From Rhodococcus rhodnii (lineage in GTDB: Bacteria; Actinomycetota; Actinomycetes; Mycobacteriales; Pseudonocardiaceae): DNA of 64,000 nucleotides. Location of the stretch: NCBI GenBank assembly GCA_000720375.1, contig JOAA01000018.1:255286-319285 (forward strand), in the 5' to 3' direction. The notes below the pieces were generated by a model. That model saw only the letters and a program-made list of their open reading frames with translations, was not told the DNA's origin and did no database searches. Positions 45,176 to 53,781 of this stretch are shown piece by piece (within the stretch, counting starts at the first letter, position 1; every line of letters starts with the position of its first letter). A program made the position numbers and the translations under genes.

Positions 45176-45673
45176 GGATACGTCCGGCTGTGGCGTGTCT
45201 CCGGTGAGGAAGTCATCACCCTGGACGGCGACATGAGGTCCGCGTGGGAACTCGTGTCCGCGCGGTCCGGCCAGTTCCTGGTCGCCGGCTGCTTCGACCG
45301 AACCCTGCGAATCTGGGACGTCTCCTCGAACCGGGCACTGGCGGCCCACCGACAGGACGAACGCGTCGTCCACATCGCTATCACGGACACCATGATCGCG
45401 ACCGGGAACCTGGCCGGCATCGTGACCTGGTATAATCTCCCCTCGGGAACCTACGCCAGCAGCCAATTCCGCTCCAGCAGCCGAGTCGAATCCCTCGCCC
45501 TCTCCGACATGACGACCGTGACCAGACACGACAACGGCCAAGCCGTCCTCTGGCGCTCGACCCTGCGCCGGACAGCCGGCACTCCCAAAGCGAAACAGAA
45601 CCACCGCGACTTGACCAACTCAACAACCACACAGCGAAAGCCACCGGCGACGAGCGCGCGTGGATCGACATGA
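45176..45673 (+). pseudogene. WD40 beta-propeller C-terminal remnant
   Basis: Coding resumes at the MITE edge with YVRLWRVSGEEVITLDGDMR, then LVAGCFDRTLRIWDVSSNRA and VVHIAITDTMIATGNLAGIV, several WD40 blades ending near 45600. The N-terminal portion is absent on the other side of the MITE. In actinomycetes, such propellers are often fused to kinases, NTPases or proteases, so the lost part cannot be named. Confidence 0.65.
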
Positions 45674-45929
45674 TCACCGCTCTCACCCGTTAGCCGCATC
45701 GAGTTCGTTCGGTGAGGTTCTGCTGGTCTGGGTCGGCGACACGATCTTTCGCCGCGAGAGGGTCTACGACGTCGACGAACCCGCTCACTGGTCCGGCCAC
45801 GATCGCCGGACCTCCTGACCTGGAACGAACTGCTCACCGCCAGCGGGACCAGGGCGTCACCGCTCTCCCGCGCGAAGTTGTCCTGCTGGGCACCGCGACT
45901 ACGGAGACGACACCGACATTTGACGACTG

Positions 45930-46251
45930 AATCCCGGACTCGAAGGTCCGCAGCAACGGCCGAACCGTGATGCGCGCCAGCGGCGGCGGAGGAGCAGCGA
46001 GGATAGCGCGGCGAACCAGAACGATCAGCCGGCTCGTACCGGACTGACCGGTGATCTGGCGCCGCAGGACGGCGTTCTCGTGCCGGAGCACGAGCAGTTC
46101 GGCGTCTTTAGTGGTGTCACGGTGCAGCAGCATCGCGGGGACGGGACAGCAGTCGTCGGGTCAGGTGATACAGCAATGACACGATCACTGGACCATGACC
46201 TCAACGCTTGCTTGGTGTCCTGACCAGGCGCTACGGCTTTTCGAGCGGTAC
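45930..46251 (-). mobile_element. Terminal fragment of the 42616-type insertion element
   Basis: The end at 46221-46251 reads inward GTACCGCTCGAAAAGCCGTA, then a leader and a transposase start with [20 protein letters not shown] like the 43226 copy, degrading after about 45990. One end only; the rest is lost. The region 45674-45929 shows no gene. Confidence 0.65.
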
Positions 46252-46519
46252 AGGCGGCGTCGGCCCAGACGAACCAATCAACGTCCCCATGATCCGAGAG
46301 ACCTCGCGAGGAAGAGTCCATGGCCATCCCCCACGCAGCCAGCCAGACCTCGACGCCGAGCTCCTACGTGATCTCCATGATCTCGCTAATAGGCCGTTGC
46401 TGCAGCGAAGCCTGTCCGGCGTCTATCGGCAACGCGGACTGCCTGACGCTGCTGGTTCCAGGCACCCCGGCGACCGTTGCGCGACCGGCTCGCCGGAGGG
46501 CCGCCTTCCGTGTATAGGG

Positions 46520-46885
46520 CTACTTCTTCTTGCTTTTGCTACCAACATGCGCCGCCTCGAACGCCTCGATGACGGTGGAGGGGATACGGCCGCGGTCAGA
46601 CAGCTCGTAGCCGTTCTGCCTGGCCCACTCCCGGATGGCCCTGGTCTGCTCGCGGTTGGCCGCCGGCGCAGCGGCTATGGGTGACGTGCCCCGCTTGACC
46701 CGGCCGCCAGTCCGACGCGCACGGTCCACAAAGTCGCCGAGCTGGTTACGCAGCTTGGCAGCGTTGTTGGCGGTCAGGTCGATCTCGTAACTCGCACCAT
46801 CGAGTCCAAAAATGACAGTCGTGATGTCATCGGAGGCAGTGCCATCCAGATCATCGACGAGCTGGACGAGGACCTTCTGGGCCAT
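46520..46885 (-). CDS. lsr2: Lsr2 nucleoid-associated xenogeneic silencer
   Basis: A 121-residue Lsr2. The N-terminal dimerisation sheet ([40 protein letters not shown]) and the C-terminal AT-hook-like DNA-binding domain ([33 protein letters not shown]) are complete. The RGR minor-groove motif is present. Lsr2 coats AT-rich foreign DNA and silences it. An island-borne copy next to the integrase may modulate the island's own genes or host Lsr2. Confidence 0.95.
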   Translation of the reverse strand: MAQKVLVQLVDDLDGTASDDITTVIFGLDGASYEIDLTANNAAKLRNQLGDFVDRARRTGGRVKRGTSPIAAAPAANREQTRAIREWARQNGYELSDRGRIPSTVIEAFEAAHVGSKSKKK

Positions 46886-47141
46886 GACGTATCTCCATCA
46901 CAAATCGGCGGCACGGTCGGAGATGTCCGAACTGGACGGTTCAGCCATCTCTCCTGAGAGCATACGACGACCAACGGTCGAAAGATCGTCTCGGGCTATC
47001 GGTGCGACGTTAAGCCGATATTCGGTTGGCCCCTCAACCGTGGCACACCGCTGGTGCGGGGATGTCCCGTGAACCAGTAGATGACAGCACCGACGTGGTA
47101 CGGCCAAAGGCATGCGTTGATCGGGCCGCCTTCACGCGTGC

Positions 47142-48374
47142 TTATTCGATGTCGTGCGGCACAATCGGATTGAACAAAGCATCCAACTCATCGGCGACGT
47201 CTACGTCGTCGAGCGGGAGCGCGTCAACGTAGTTTCGCATCGTGGTGGAGGGATCGCGATGCCGCAGCCTCGCTGAGGCTTTGAGGATCTTGCCATGGGA
47301 CACCAGATGGGTCGCCACTGTGTGCCGAAGTCTATGCAGACTCGCTTCACGCACACCTGCTTCGCGTCGCAACAGGTCGAACCGCTGCGTCAAACCGCCT
47401 GGTTGCAATGGACGCTGGCGTGAAGGGTTTGCAGTGAACAGCCACGGCCCTGGCTCTGATCCAGCCAGCGGATGCGTCCGCCATGCAGCCACGTGCTCTT
47501 CCCAACACCGCGCTACGGTTGCCCCTAGCGTCAACCGAGCTCGTTGATGTGTCTTGGTCGAACCGATCATCGATCCTTTGGCGGCCAGTTCGATCGACAG
47601 CACCCGCCGATCCAGGTCGTGCACCTGCAACGCCGCAAGCTCACCCCGGCGAGCACCGCAATCGGCGGCCAACCGGACCAGGAGCACGTTCTGCTCAGCA
47701 CGAAACAAGGCCAACACACGACCCCGCAGCTCTGGCCGCTCGACCACAGCAGCCCTCGCCTTGTCCCGGATCTCCTCCGCGGTGACGATCAACCGACGGC
47801 CCAACTCTGGCCGCAAGTGCTTACGCGGATATGGACGTGCCGGCGCACGCATTCCTACCAAAGGATCGGTCCACAGCAGCCGCTCACAGAGCGCCCATGA
47901 GATTGCGGCGTGCAAGACGCGGAATCGCGCCGACAGTGTAGACACACTTGCACCGGAATCAGCCCATCGGGCCAACGCGGTCTCGACCGTATTGCTGGTC
48001 AGCCGATCGGCGATGCACCGCCCTATGCCGTCCGCTATCAAGAAATGGGCGACGTGTTCATGGGAGTACGCCGTCGTCGGACTCCATCGATGTGGCGCAT
48101 TGATGAACCGCTTCAACATCACCGCAACGGTCATCCGCTCGCCTGCAGGCATGGCGACCCGGTGCATCCCGTATTGCGCCACCAGCTCGGCCTGCCGACG
48201 CTCGGCGAGCGCTTCGTCACCTCGCAGCGTGAACGAACGCTGCACGCTTCGACCCGTGGCCGGGCTGGTCCCGGTCACCACCCGGATCTCCCACACGCCT
48301 GGAGAACGCTCTCGTCTGGTTCCATCCCCACGGCGTGCACGCTGCCGAGGAGCACCCCTATACGACCTGGTCAT
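47142..48374 (-). CDS. Tyrosine site-specific integrase of the island
   Basis: A 410-residue phage-type integrase starting at ATG 48374 (GAGGTGTAGGG site). An N-terminal AP2/SAM-like arm domain (VWEIRVVTGTSPATGRSVQR) precedes a core-binding domain and the catalytic domain: Arg in RLAADCGARRGELAAL, the HxxR box LHRLRHTVATHL, and the nucleophile Tyr in TMRNYVDALP. It reads inward from the tRNA-Arg attachment site, 94 bases from the repeat. This is the enzyme that would join the 45-bp att sites. The frame is intact. Confidence 0.93.
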   Translation of the reverse strand: MTRSYRGAPRQRARRGDGTRRERSPGVWEIRVVTGTSPATGRSVQRSFTLRGDEALAERRQAELVAQYGMHRVAMPAGERMTVAVMLKRFINAPHRWSPTTAYSHEHVAHFLIADGIGRCIADRLTSNTVETALARWADSGASVSTLSARFRVLHAAISWALCERLLWTDPLVGMRAPARPYPRKHLRPELGRRLIVTAEEIRDKARAAVVERPELRGRVLALFRAEQNVLLVRLAADCGARRGELAALQVHDLDRRVLSIELAAKGSMIGSTKTHQRARLTLGATVARCWEEHVAAWRTHPLAGSEPGPWLFTANPSRQRPLQPGGLTQRFDLLRREAGVREASLHRLRHTVATHLVSHGKILKASARLRHRDPSTTMRNYVDALPLDDVDVADELDALFNPIVPHDIE

Positions 48375-48467
48375 CCCTACACCTCTAGGGAAACGTATAG
48401 GGATCGATCTTACGCACACCACACTGCTCGGAGCAATCTGAATCGCTCCGAGCTGCAGGTTTGTCTG

Positions 48468-48512
48468 GCGCACCCGAAGGGATTCGAACCCCTAACCTTC
48501 TGATCCGTAGTC
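48468..48512 (-). repeat. Right attachment site inside tRNA-Arg(ACG)
   Basis: The 45-bp copy identical to 12200-12244; here it completes a functional tRNA. Confidence 0.95.
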
Positions 48513-48541
48513 AGATGCTCTATCCGTTGAGCTACGGGTGC
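48469..48541 (-). tRNA. tRNA-Arg(ACG)
   Basis: 73 bases in minus sense. Acceptor stem GCACCCG/CGGGTGC, D arm GCTC...GAGC, anticodon loop CTACGGA giving ACG, T arm with GGTTCGAATCC. The terminal CCA is not encoded. The 3' half was replaced by the island on integration. Confidence 0.96.
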
Positions 48542-48578
48542 ATGTTCAGTTGTCGCTCAGCCGGGGCCGAACGTCCTG

Positions 48579-48667
48579 CGGAGGCTCCGGGATTTGAACC
48601 CGGGAGGGGTGTTATCCCCAACCGCATTAGCAGTGCGGCGCCATAGACCAGACTAGGCGAAGCCTCC
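48579..48667 (-). tRNA. tRNA-Ser(GCT)
   Basis: 89 bases in minus sense with a long variable arm. Acceptor stem GGAGGCT/AGCCTCC, anticodon loop CTGCTAA giving GCT, T loop GGTTCAAATCC. It lies directly upstream of tRNA-Arg, 37 bases apart, probably in one transcript. Confidence 0.95.
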
Positions 48668-48734
48668 CGGGGCCCTCGGCCGCTTCGACGAGAAGAGTAC
48701 TACAGGGCCCTCGGCAGGCTGAAAAGCGGCCCCC

Positions 48735-50684
48735 TCATTCCCTCGGAGCTGCCAGGGTGACGAAGGGGGCCAGCGCGTCCGGGTTGGCCAGTGCGTCCCT
48801 GCTCACGGCCTTGTCTGGGGCTACTCCGGCCAGGATTTTCTTGACCGGGACCTCGCACTTCTTGCCGTTCAGGGTCCTGGGGATCGCGTCGACCTCAATG
48901 AACCTGTTCGGCACGTGGCGGGGTGACAGCGCCGTCCGCAGTTCGGCCCTCAAGCGGGGTTCCACCTCGGCCAACGACGCGCCTGGGGCGAGGACCAGGA
49001 AGCAGAGGAGTTCTCCTTCTGGTTGCCCCACTCCCGTGGTGTCGATCACAAGGCTGTCCGCCACCTCCGGGAAGCCTTCGACCACGCGATAGAACTCACT
49101 CGTTCCCATTCGGACTCCGCCCCGGTTCAGGGTCGAGTCGCTGCGGCCGTAGATCACCGCTGAGCCCCTGGGTGTGATCTTTATCCAGTCTCCGTGCCGC
49201 CAGATGCCTGGGTACTGCTCGAAGTAGGACGCCTTCAGGCGTTCTCGGGACGGGTCGTTCCAGAAGGACACGGGCATCGAGGGCATCGGTGCCGTGATCA
49301 CGAGTTCGCCCACTTCGTCGATCACTTCTTTGCCGTCGTCGTCGAAAGCCGCGACCGCCGCTCCCAGCGCCCGGCAGGACAGCTCGCCCAGCCACACCGG
49401 GACTTCGGGTGCCGCCGCCACGAAGGCCGTGCACAGGTCCGTTCCGCCGGACACCGAGCAGATCTGGACGTCCTGCCCCACCTCGTCGATCAGCCAGCGG
49501 AAGCCTTCGGGTGCCAGCGGGGCTCCGGTCGACCCGATCGCGCGCAGGGCCGTCAGGTCGAACTGGGCCGCCGGTTTGATGCCTTTCTTCAGGCAGGACT
49601 GGATGAACGGCGCTGACGTGCCGAAATACGTCACCCTGTGCTGCTCTGCCAGCCGCCACAGTGCGGTCAGGTCCGGGTAGCCCGGGTTTCCGTCGAACAG
49701 CACCACCGTGCAGCCGACCATCAGGCCGGAGATCAGGTAGTTCCACATCATCCAGCCGGTCGTGGTGAACCAGAAGAACCGCTCCCCTGGCCCCAGGTCG
49801 CTGTGCAGCGCCAGCATCTTCAGGTGCTCGACCACGATCCCGCCGTGGCCCTGCACGATCCCCTTCGGCAGGCCTGTGGTCCCCGACGAGTAGAGCACCC
49901 ACAGCGGGTGGTCGAAGGGCACCGCGTCGAACGCCAGCTCCCCCGGCGCATCCACCAGCGAATCCCAGGACACGGTGTCCGGCAGGGTCGCGCCGTTGTC
50001 GAGGTAGTCGATCAGGACCGTTGCCTTGAGGCTGGGGATCTCGGCACGCAACGTGTCCACGGTCGGGCGGGTGTCGAAGGACCGTCCACCGTAGACATAG
50101 CCGTTCACCGCGATGAACACCGTCGGCTCGATCTGGGTGAACCTGTCCGCGATGGCGCGCGGGCCGAAGTCCGGCGAACAGGACGACCAGGTCGCGCCGA
50201 GGCTCGCCGCCGCCAGGAATGCCACCAGGGTCTCTGGGCAGTTCGGCGCCAGCGCGACCACCCGGTCGCCGCGTTTGACGCCCAAGGACACCAGCGAGGC
50301 ACGGACAGCCGCGACCTTGGCCCGCAGCTGGCCGTACGTCAGCTGCGACGACTTGCCGTCCTCGCGGTGGAACACCACTGCCAGGTCGTCGGCGGGTTGG
50401 CCGGTCAACGCCTGCTCGGCGTAGTTCAGCGTCGCGCCGGGGAACCACTGCGCACCGGGCATCCCTGTAGAGCCGAGGACCGCGGTCGGCGGCGAGTGGA
50501 AGATCACTCCGAGGAACTCCGCCAGCGCACCCCAGAAGCCCGTCAGGTCCGTGGTCGACCAGCGCCACAAGGCGTCGTAGTCGGGCAGGTCGAGATCACG
50601 GTTGGCACGCAACCAGGCACGGAACTCCATCAACCGGGTCTCGGTGGCGAGGTCGGGCTGCCACAGCAACTCTGGAGTGGTCAT
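48735..50684 (-). CDS. Acetoacetate-CoA ligase (acetoacetyl-CoA synthetase)
   Basis: A 649-residue ANL-superfamily ligase that converts acetoacetate, ATP and CoA to acetoacetyl-CoA. The N-terminus WFPGATLNYAEQALTG and the overall length are those of AacS rather than acetyl-CoA synthetase. Motifs: P-loop-like LYSSGTTGLPKGIVQGHGG, FFWFTTTGWMMWNYL, VSGGTDLCTAF, YGRSDSTLNRGGVRMGTSEF, and the catalytic lysine near the end in RTLNGKKCEVPVKKIL. It serves use of ketone bodies and supply of acetoacetyl-CoA for lipid or polymer synthesis. Confidence 0.93.
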   Translation of the reverse strand: MTTPELLWQPDLATETRLMEFRAWLRANRDLDLPDYDALWRWSTTDLTGFWGALAEFLGVIFHSPPTAVLGSTGMPGAQWFPGATLNYAEQALTGQPADDLAVVFHREDGKSSQLTYGQLRAKVAAVRASLVSLGVKRGDRVVALAPNCPETLVAFLAAASLGATWSSCSPDFGPRAIADRFTQIEPTVFIAVNGYVYGGRSFDTRPTVDTLRAEIPSLKATVLIDYLDNGATLPDTVSWDSLVDAPGELAFDAVPFDHPLWVLYSSGTTGLPKGIVQGHGGIVVEHLKMLALHSDLGPGERFFWFTTTGWMMWNYLISGLMVGCTVVLFDGNPGYPDLTALWRLAEQHRVTYFGTSAPFIQSCLKKGIKPAAQFDLTALRAIGSTGAPLAPEGFRWLIDEVGQDVQICSVSGGTDLCTAFVAAAPEVPVWLGELSCRALGAAVAAFDDDGKEVIDEVGELVITAPMPSMPVSFWNDPSRERLKASYFEQYPGIWRHGDWIKITPRGSAVIYGRSDSTLNRGGVRMGTSEFYRVVEGFPEVADSLVIDTTGVGQPEGELLCFLVLAPGASLAEVEPRLRAELRTALSPRHVPNRFIEVDAIPRTLNGKKCEVPVKKILAGVAPDKAVSRDALANPDALAPFVTLAAPRE

Positions 50685-50693
50685 GCCCCGTTC

Positions 50694-51446
50694 TTAGCTC
50701 ATGGCCGATGCGGAAACCACCATCTCGTCAGCCATAGCACCCAGCCGATACGGGTCAACAGGTGTGACGCTCACCCATCCGCCGACCGCACGCAGCGCGT
50801 ACCGGCCGTCCGGAGTGTCCACCCAGGACATATGGGCTCGGTCACGTCCATGGCTCACGCCGAGCCGGCCACCGCCCAGCCGGGTGGTCAACGCACGCGC
50901 CACCATGCTCGCGTCGTTCTGCCGGATACCCGCGTCGGTCAGCGTTCTGACGAAGCCGGATATCCCGTCGTACGCGCCCTCAGCACACGCCGCTTCGTAG
51001 TCGGCCGCGCGGATGTTGGTGGGTGAGCCGGGACCGGCCTGGAGCGGGATTACGGCGTCCAACAGCGCTATGACAACGCGGTCCACGTGTCCGACACGGA
51101 CCTCGTCGCCCACCCGCGCGGCGACGGCACGGCCTCGGGAACTGGACGCACCGATCGCGGCCAACGACGAGTCCTGGCCGTCGACGGTCAGGTCCACGAG
51201 CGTCTGGTGTTCGGCCAAAAGTCGCAGCAGGCCTGCGACGTCACGGGCCGGAGCGTCGACTGTGCCCAGGTCACGGGACTCCAGCGTCAACGAGGCCTCG
51301 TCCATCAGGGCCTTGCGGGTCCTGGTTGTCCGGCCGATCGCGGGGATGCCCAGCGCCAGCGGGATCGGGCCGAGCTCAAGGGCGGTCCAGAGCAGCACGA
51401 ACTCCGCCGCGGACAGCTGGATCCACCCGGAACGCGGGTCACGCAC
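50694..51446 (-). CDS. EspG-family ESX secretion chaperone
   Basis: A 250-residue protein of the EspG family, cytosolic chaperones that bind PE/PPE-type substrates of type VII secretion. It opens LSAAEFVLLWTALELGPIPL and continues with VDLTVDGQDSSLAAIGASSS and the C-terminal RYALRAVGGWVSVTPVDPYR. It overlaps the end of the PPE-like gene (8 bases), its presumed client. Confidence 0.85.
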   Translation of the reverse strand: MRDPRSGWIQLSAAEFVLLWTALELGPIPLALGIPAIGRTTRTRKALMDEASLTLESRDLGTVDAPARDVAGLLRLLAEHQTLVDLTVDGQDSSLAAIGASSSRGRAVAARVGDEVRVGHVDRVVIALLDAVIPLQAGPGSPTNIRAADYEAACAEGAYDGISGFVRTLTDAGIRQNDASMVARALTTRLGGGRLGVSHGRDRAHMSWVDTPDGRYALRAVGGWVSVTPVDPYRLGAMADEMVVSASAMS

Positions 51447-52497
51447 CGCCGTTGTCCTCCCCGATCACGGGTGGCGCGAGCCGGTCCGCGATCCGGAACA
51501 GCTCCGGGTCGCCTTCCAGGTACTTGGGCGCCTTGCGCTCCTGATCCTCTTCCTTCGACGCGCCACCGGCCATACCCACCGGCGACATGCTCATCCCGCC
51601 GCCACCGGCAGACGCGGCGGGCGCCACGCGGGGAGCGGGCCGGGATTCCTCGACAGGCGGCGGCACAGCAGCACCCACAGGCGCGGCCGGAGGACGAGCC
51701 GCTGGCGGCGGCTGCACAGGCGAAACCGGGGACACAGGGGAAACAGGACCGCTGCCTCCAGCGACAACGGGACCGCGAGTTGGCGGCGGGACCGCAACTG
51801 GAGGCACAGGCGGAGGCTGAGGCGGTTGCGGTTGCTGAGGCGGCGGCGTAGGCGGCACGGACTCAGGAAGCCGGTACACGCCACGGGTGTCCGGCGGCGC
51901 GAACTGCGGGACGGTCCCGTACACCTCCTGCGACGCGGTCTGGAACTGCTGCATCACCTGCGCGGCTTCTTGGTGCGCGGCGTGCTGCGTATGGGTGGGG
52001 CCGTGCGGGTCCTTGACGATGTCCACGGCGGACTCGAAGGCCGCGCTCATCGGCGACGTGGCGTTGGCCGGGATCGGGATGTCTGGCCGGAACGTCGCCA
52101 CCGGCTCAGGCATGTTGCGGCGTGCGTTCTCGGCGTTGCTCGCCTCCTGAGCCACGAGCGCCGAGACGTCCTTGGCCGTGACACCGGCGTCGGTCGACCA
52201 CGCGGAGAGCGCCGCCAAGCTGCCGCGCGCCTGGTCCGCCGCGGCGCCTTGCCACGCTTCCAGTGACGCCGCAAGCGCTTTCGCCAGCTCGTCACCGATC
52301 TCCTGCATCGCGGCGCCGAGCATCGCCCACTTGGCCGCGACCGCGTTCGCGCCCGAGACGTCGATGCCCTGGTGCACCATCTCGTAGAGCTGCTCGTGGG
52401 TGAAGGTCATCCAGTCGACGTTGTCGTACAGCGCGTCCTCGCCGGGCGTCGGCTGAGGCTCCGGCTTGGGCCACGGAAGCGGAGCACGGACCGTCAT
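51439..52497 (-). CDS. PPE/WXG-type ESX substrate with Pro-rich tail
   Basis: A 352-residue protein from ATG 52497, overlapping the previous stop by 4 bases. The N-terminal half is the helical PPE-like secretion domain (VDWMTFTHEQLYEMVHQGID, AAMQEIGDELAKALAASLEA, with the WxG turn in EAWQGAAADQARG). The second half is Pro-rich (VPPTPPPQQPQPPQPPPVPP) and ends in a short helical segment with DRLAPPVIGEDNGGA. Probably exported by an ESX system encoded elsewhere, with the 52494 protein as its partner and EspG as chaperone. Confidence 0.85.
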   Translation of the reverse strand: MTVRAPLPWPKPEPQPTPGEDALYDNVDWMTFTHEQLYEMVHQGIDVSGANAVAAKWAMLGAAMQEIGDELAKALAASLEAWQGAAADQARGSLAALSAWSTDAGVTAKDVSALVAQEASNAENARRNMPEPVATFRPDIPIPANATSPMSAAFESAVDIVKDPHGPTHTQHAAHQEAAQVMQQFQTASQEVYGTVPQFAPPDTRGVYRLPESVPPTPPPQQPQPPQPPPVPPVAVPPPTRGPVVAGGSGPVSPVSPVSPVQPPPAARPPAAPVGAAVPPPVEESRPAPRVAPAASAGGGGMSMSPVGMAGGASKEEDQERKAPKYLEGDPELFRIADRLAPPVIGEDNGGA

Positions 52498-52952
52498 CGC
52501 GCCTCCAACCCGAAGGGCGACATGAACGTCTTCATCTTCTTCGCGGCCTCGTCGTCGGTCACCAGGTACCGGCCGGAAGCCACCTGGATGAGCGACTGCA
52601 GATCCCCGAGCACCTTGCCGAACGAGGTCAGCACCGGCGTGACCGACGCGTTGCCCCCGGAAGCCGTGTCCTGCAAGCGGTTCGCGACGGTCTTGCCGAC
52701 GAAGTTCGCGCCGAACTTCAGCGGCTGGTCCAGCTCCGCGCACTCGGTGACCAGGTCGTCGACGCGCGCCCGCAGCTGGGCGATGGTGTTCAGCAGTGCG
52801 GTCGCCGCGGCCGGATCCAGCGTCAGCCCTTCGACTTCCGCTTTCCGCTTGGTCTCCTTGACCTGGCCCGCAACGGGTGCGAGGCCGGCCGCCGGCGCCG
52901 AGAAACCACCGACCGGCTTTGGTGTCTGGGGCATGCCCGGCACCATACCCAC
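52494..52952 (-). CDS. Small helical ESX-associated protein
   Basis: A protein of up to 152 residues with a Pro/Ala N-terminus and two amphipathic helices (ALLNTIAQLRARVDDLVTEC, VTPVLTSFGKVLGDLQSLIQ), like PE-type or EspC-type partners of PPE proteins. Starts at GTG 52952, ATG 52946 and ATG 52934 are all possible. It overlaps the PPE-like gene by 4 bases, in the order PE-like, PPE-like, EspG seen in mycobacterial pairs. Confidence 0.7.
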   Translation of the reverse strand: MGMVPGMPQTPKPVGGFSAPAAGLAPVAGQVKETKRKAEVEGLTLDPAAATALLNTIAQLRARVDDLVTECAELDQPLKFGANFVGKTVANRLQDTASGGNASVTPVLTSFGKVLGDLQSLIQVASGRYLVTDDEAAKKMKTFMSPFGLEAR

Positions 52953-52959
52953 GAAAGGC

Positions 52960-53631
52960 CTACCTCAGGTGCGCATCGAACCAGTTGAGGGTGCGGTGCC
53001 ACGCTTCGGTCGCAGCGGCGGGATCCGCGTCGAAACGGTGTCCTGCCGCGGGATAGCGCACGACATTCGTGGCCACTTCCGCGCCGACCGCCGCATCCCG
53101 CAGCTTTTCCACTTCGGTGGAATGGATTACGTCGTCCTGGTCGCCGTAAATGCCCAGCCACGGGCACTTCAGGTCGCCGGCGATCTCGACCAGCGGCGGC
53201 AGTGCCGAGGAAATCGGCTCGATGATGCCGCTCGCGCCGACGCTCACGGCCGCACCGATGGACCGCTTCGCCGCGACGACCATGGCCGCGGTCCCGCCGA
53301 GGTCGAAACCGACCACGCCCATCAGGTCGGCAGTGATCTTGCGCTCGGCGAGCACGGCGAACGCGATGTCGGTGTCGGCCAGCACCGAGTCGCCGGAAAG
53401 GTGTCTGACCTGCTCTTCCTGCGGCAGCGAGCCGTGGTAGAGGTGCGGGGCGACGGCAAGCCACCCCTCCGCGGCGAGTGAGCTCACCAGCAGGCGCACT
53501 GTGTCGGTCACACCGCCGGCCTCATGCAGCACCACCAGGCCGCCCCGGACCACCTGTTCCGGCTCGGCGACAGTCAGCACCGCGGCGCGACCGTCCTTGA
53601 GCTGGAACTCCTCCGTGCGTGTTTCGGTCAT
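52960..53631 (-). CDS. Dienelactone-hydrolase-fold protein with Asp at the nucleophile position
   Basis: A 223-residue alpha/beta hydrolase of the DLH family: VVLHEAGGVTDTVR for the oxyanion region, YHGSLPQEEQ, the nucleophile elbow as GVVGFDLGGTAAM, the acid in IYGDQDDVIHSTEVEKL and the His in YPAAGHRFD. DLH enzymes use Cys in GFCxGG. Here it is Asp, as in haloalkane dehalogenases and epoxide hydrolases. ATG 53631 follows GGTGGAG; GTG 53643 is an alternative. Cytoplasmic; substrate unknown. Confidence 0.88.
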   Translation of the reverse strand: MTETRTEEFQLKDGRAAVLTVAEPEQVVRGGLVVLHEAGGVTDTVRLLVSSLAAEGWLAVAPHLYHGSLPQEEQVRHLSGDSVLADTDIAFAVLAERKITADLMGVVGFDLGGTAAMVVAAKRSIGAAVSVGASGIIEPISSALPPLVEIAGDLKCPWLGIYGDQDDVIHSTEVEKLRDAAVGAEVATNVVRYPAAGHRFDADPAAATEAWHRTLNWFDAHLR

Positions 53632-53781
53632 GGCTCCACCCAATCACGTAGGGGTGAACATCAGTCAACGTGACCAAACAGACGAGGCAATCACGATAGA
53701 CCGTCCAGCAAGAGGCCGGAAAACCGCATCCGAGTCCAAAAGGTTGCGCGACGCCTGCCGTCGGGGAGTTACCGTTCGCGT

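Noticed and set aside
48375..48473. 33-codon N-terminal extension of the integrase into the att site
   Set aside because: ATG 48374 has a good ribosome site and begins the usual basic N-terminus; the extension would overlap the tRNA.
49096..50568. Long second minus-strand frame and opposing plus-strand frames over the acetoacetyl-CoA synthetase gene
   Set aside because: The AacS frame carries all ANL motifs; the others are compositional shadows.
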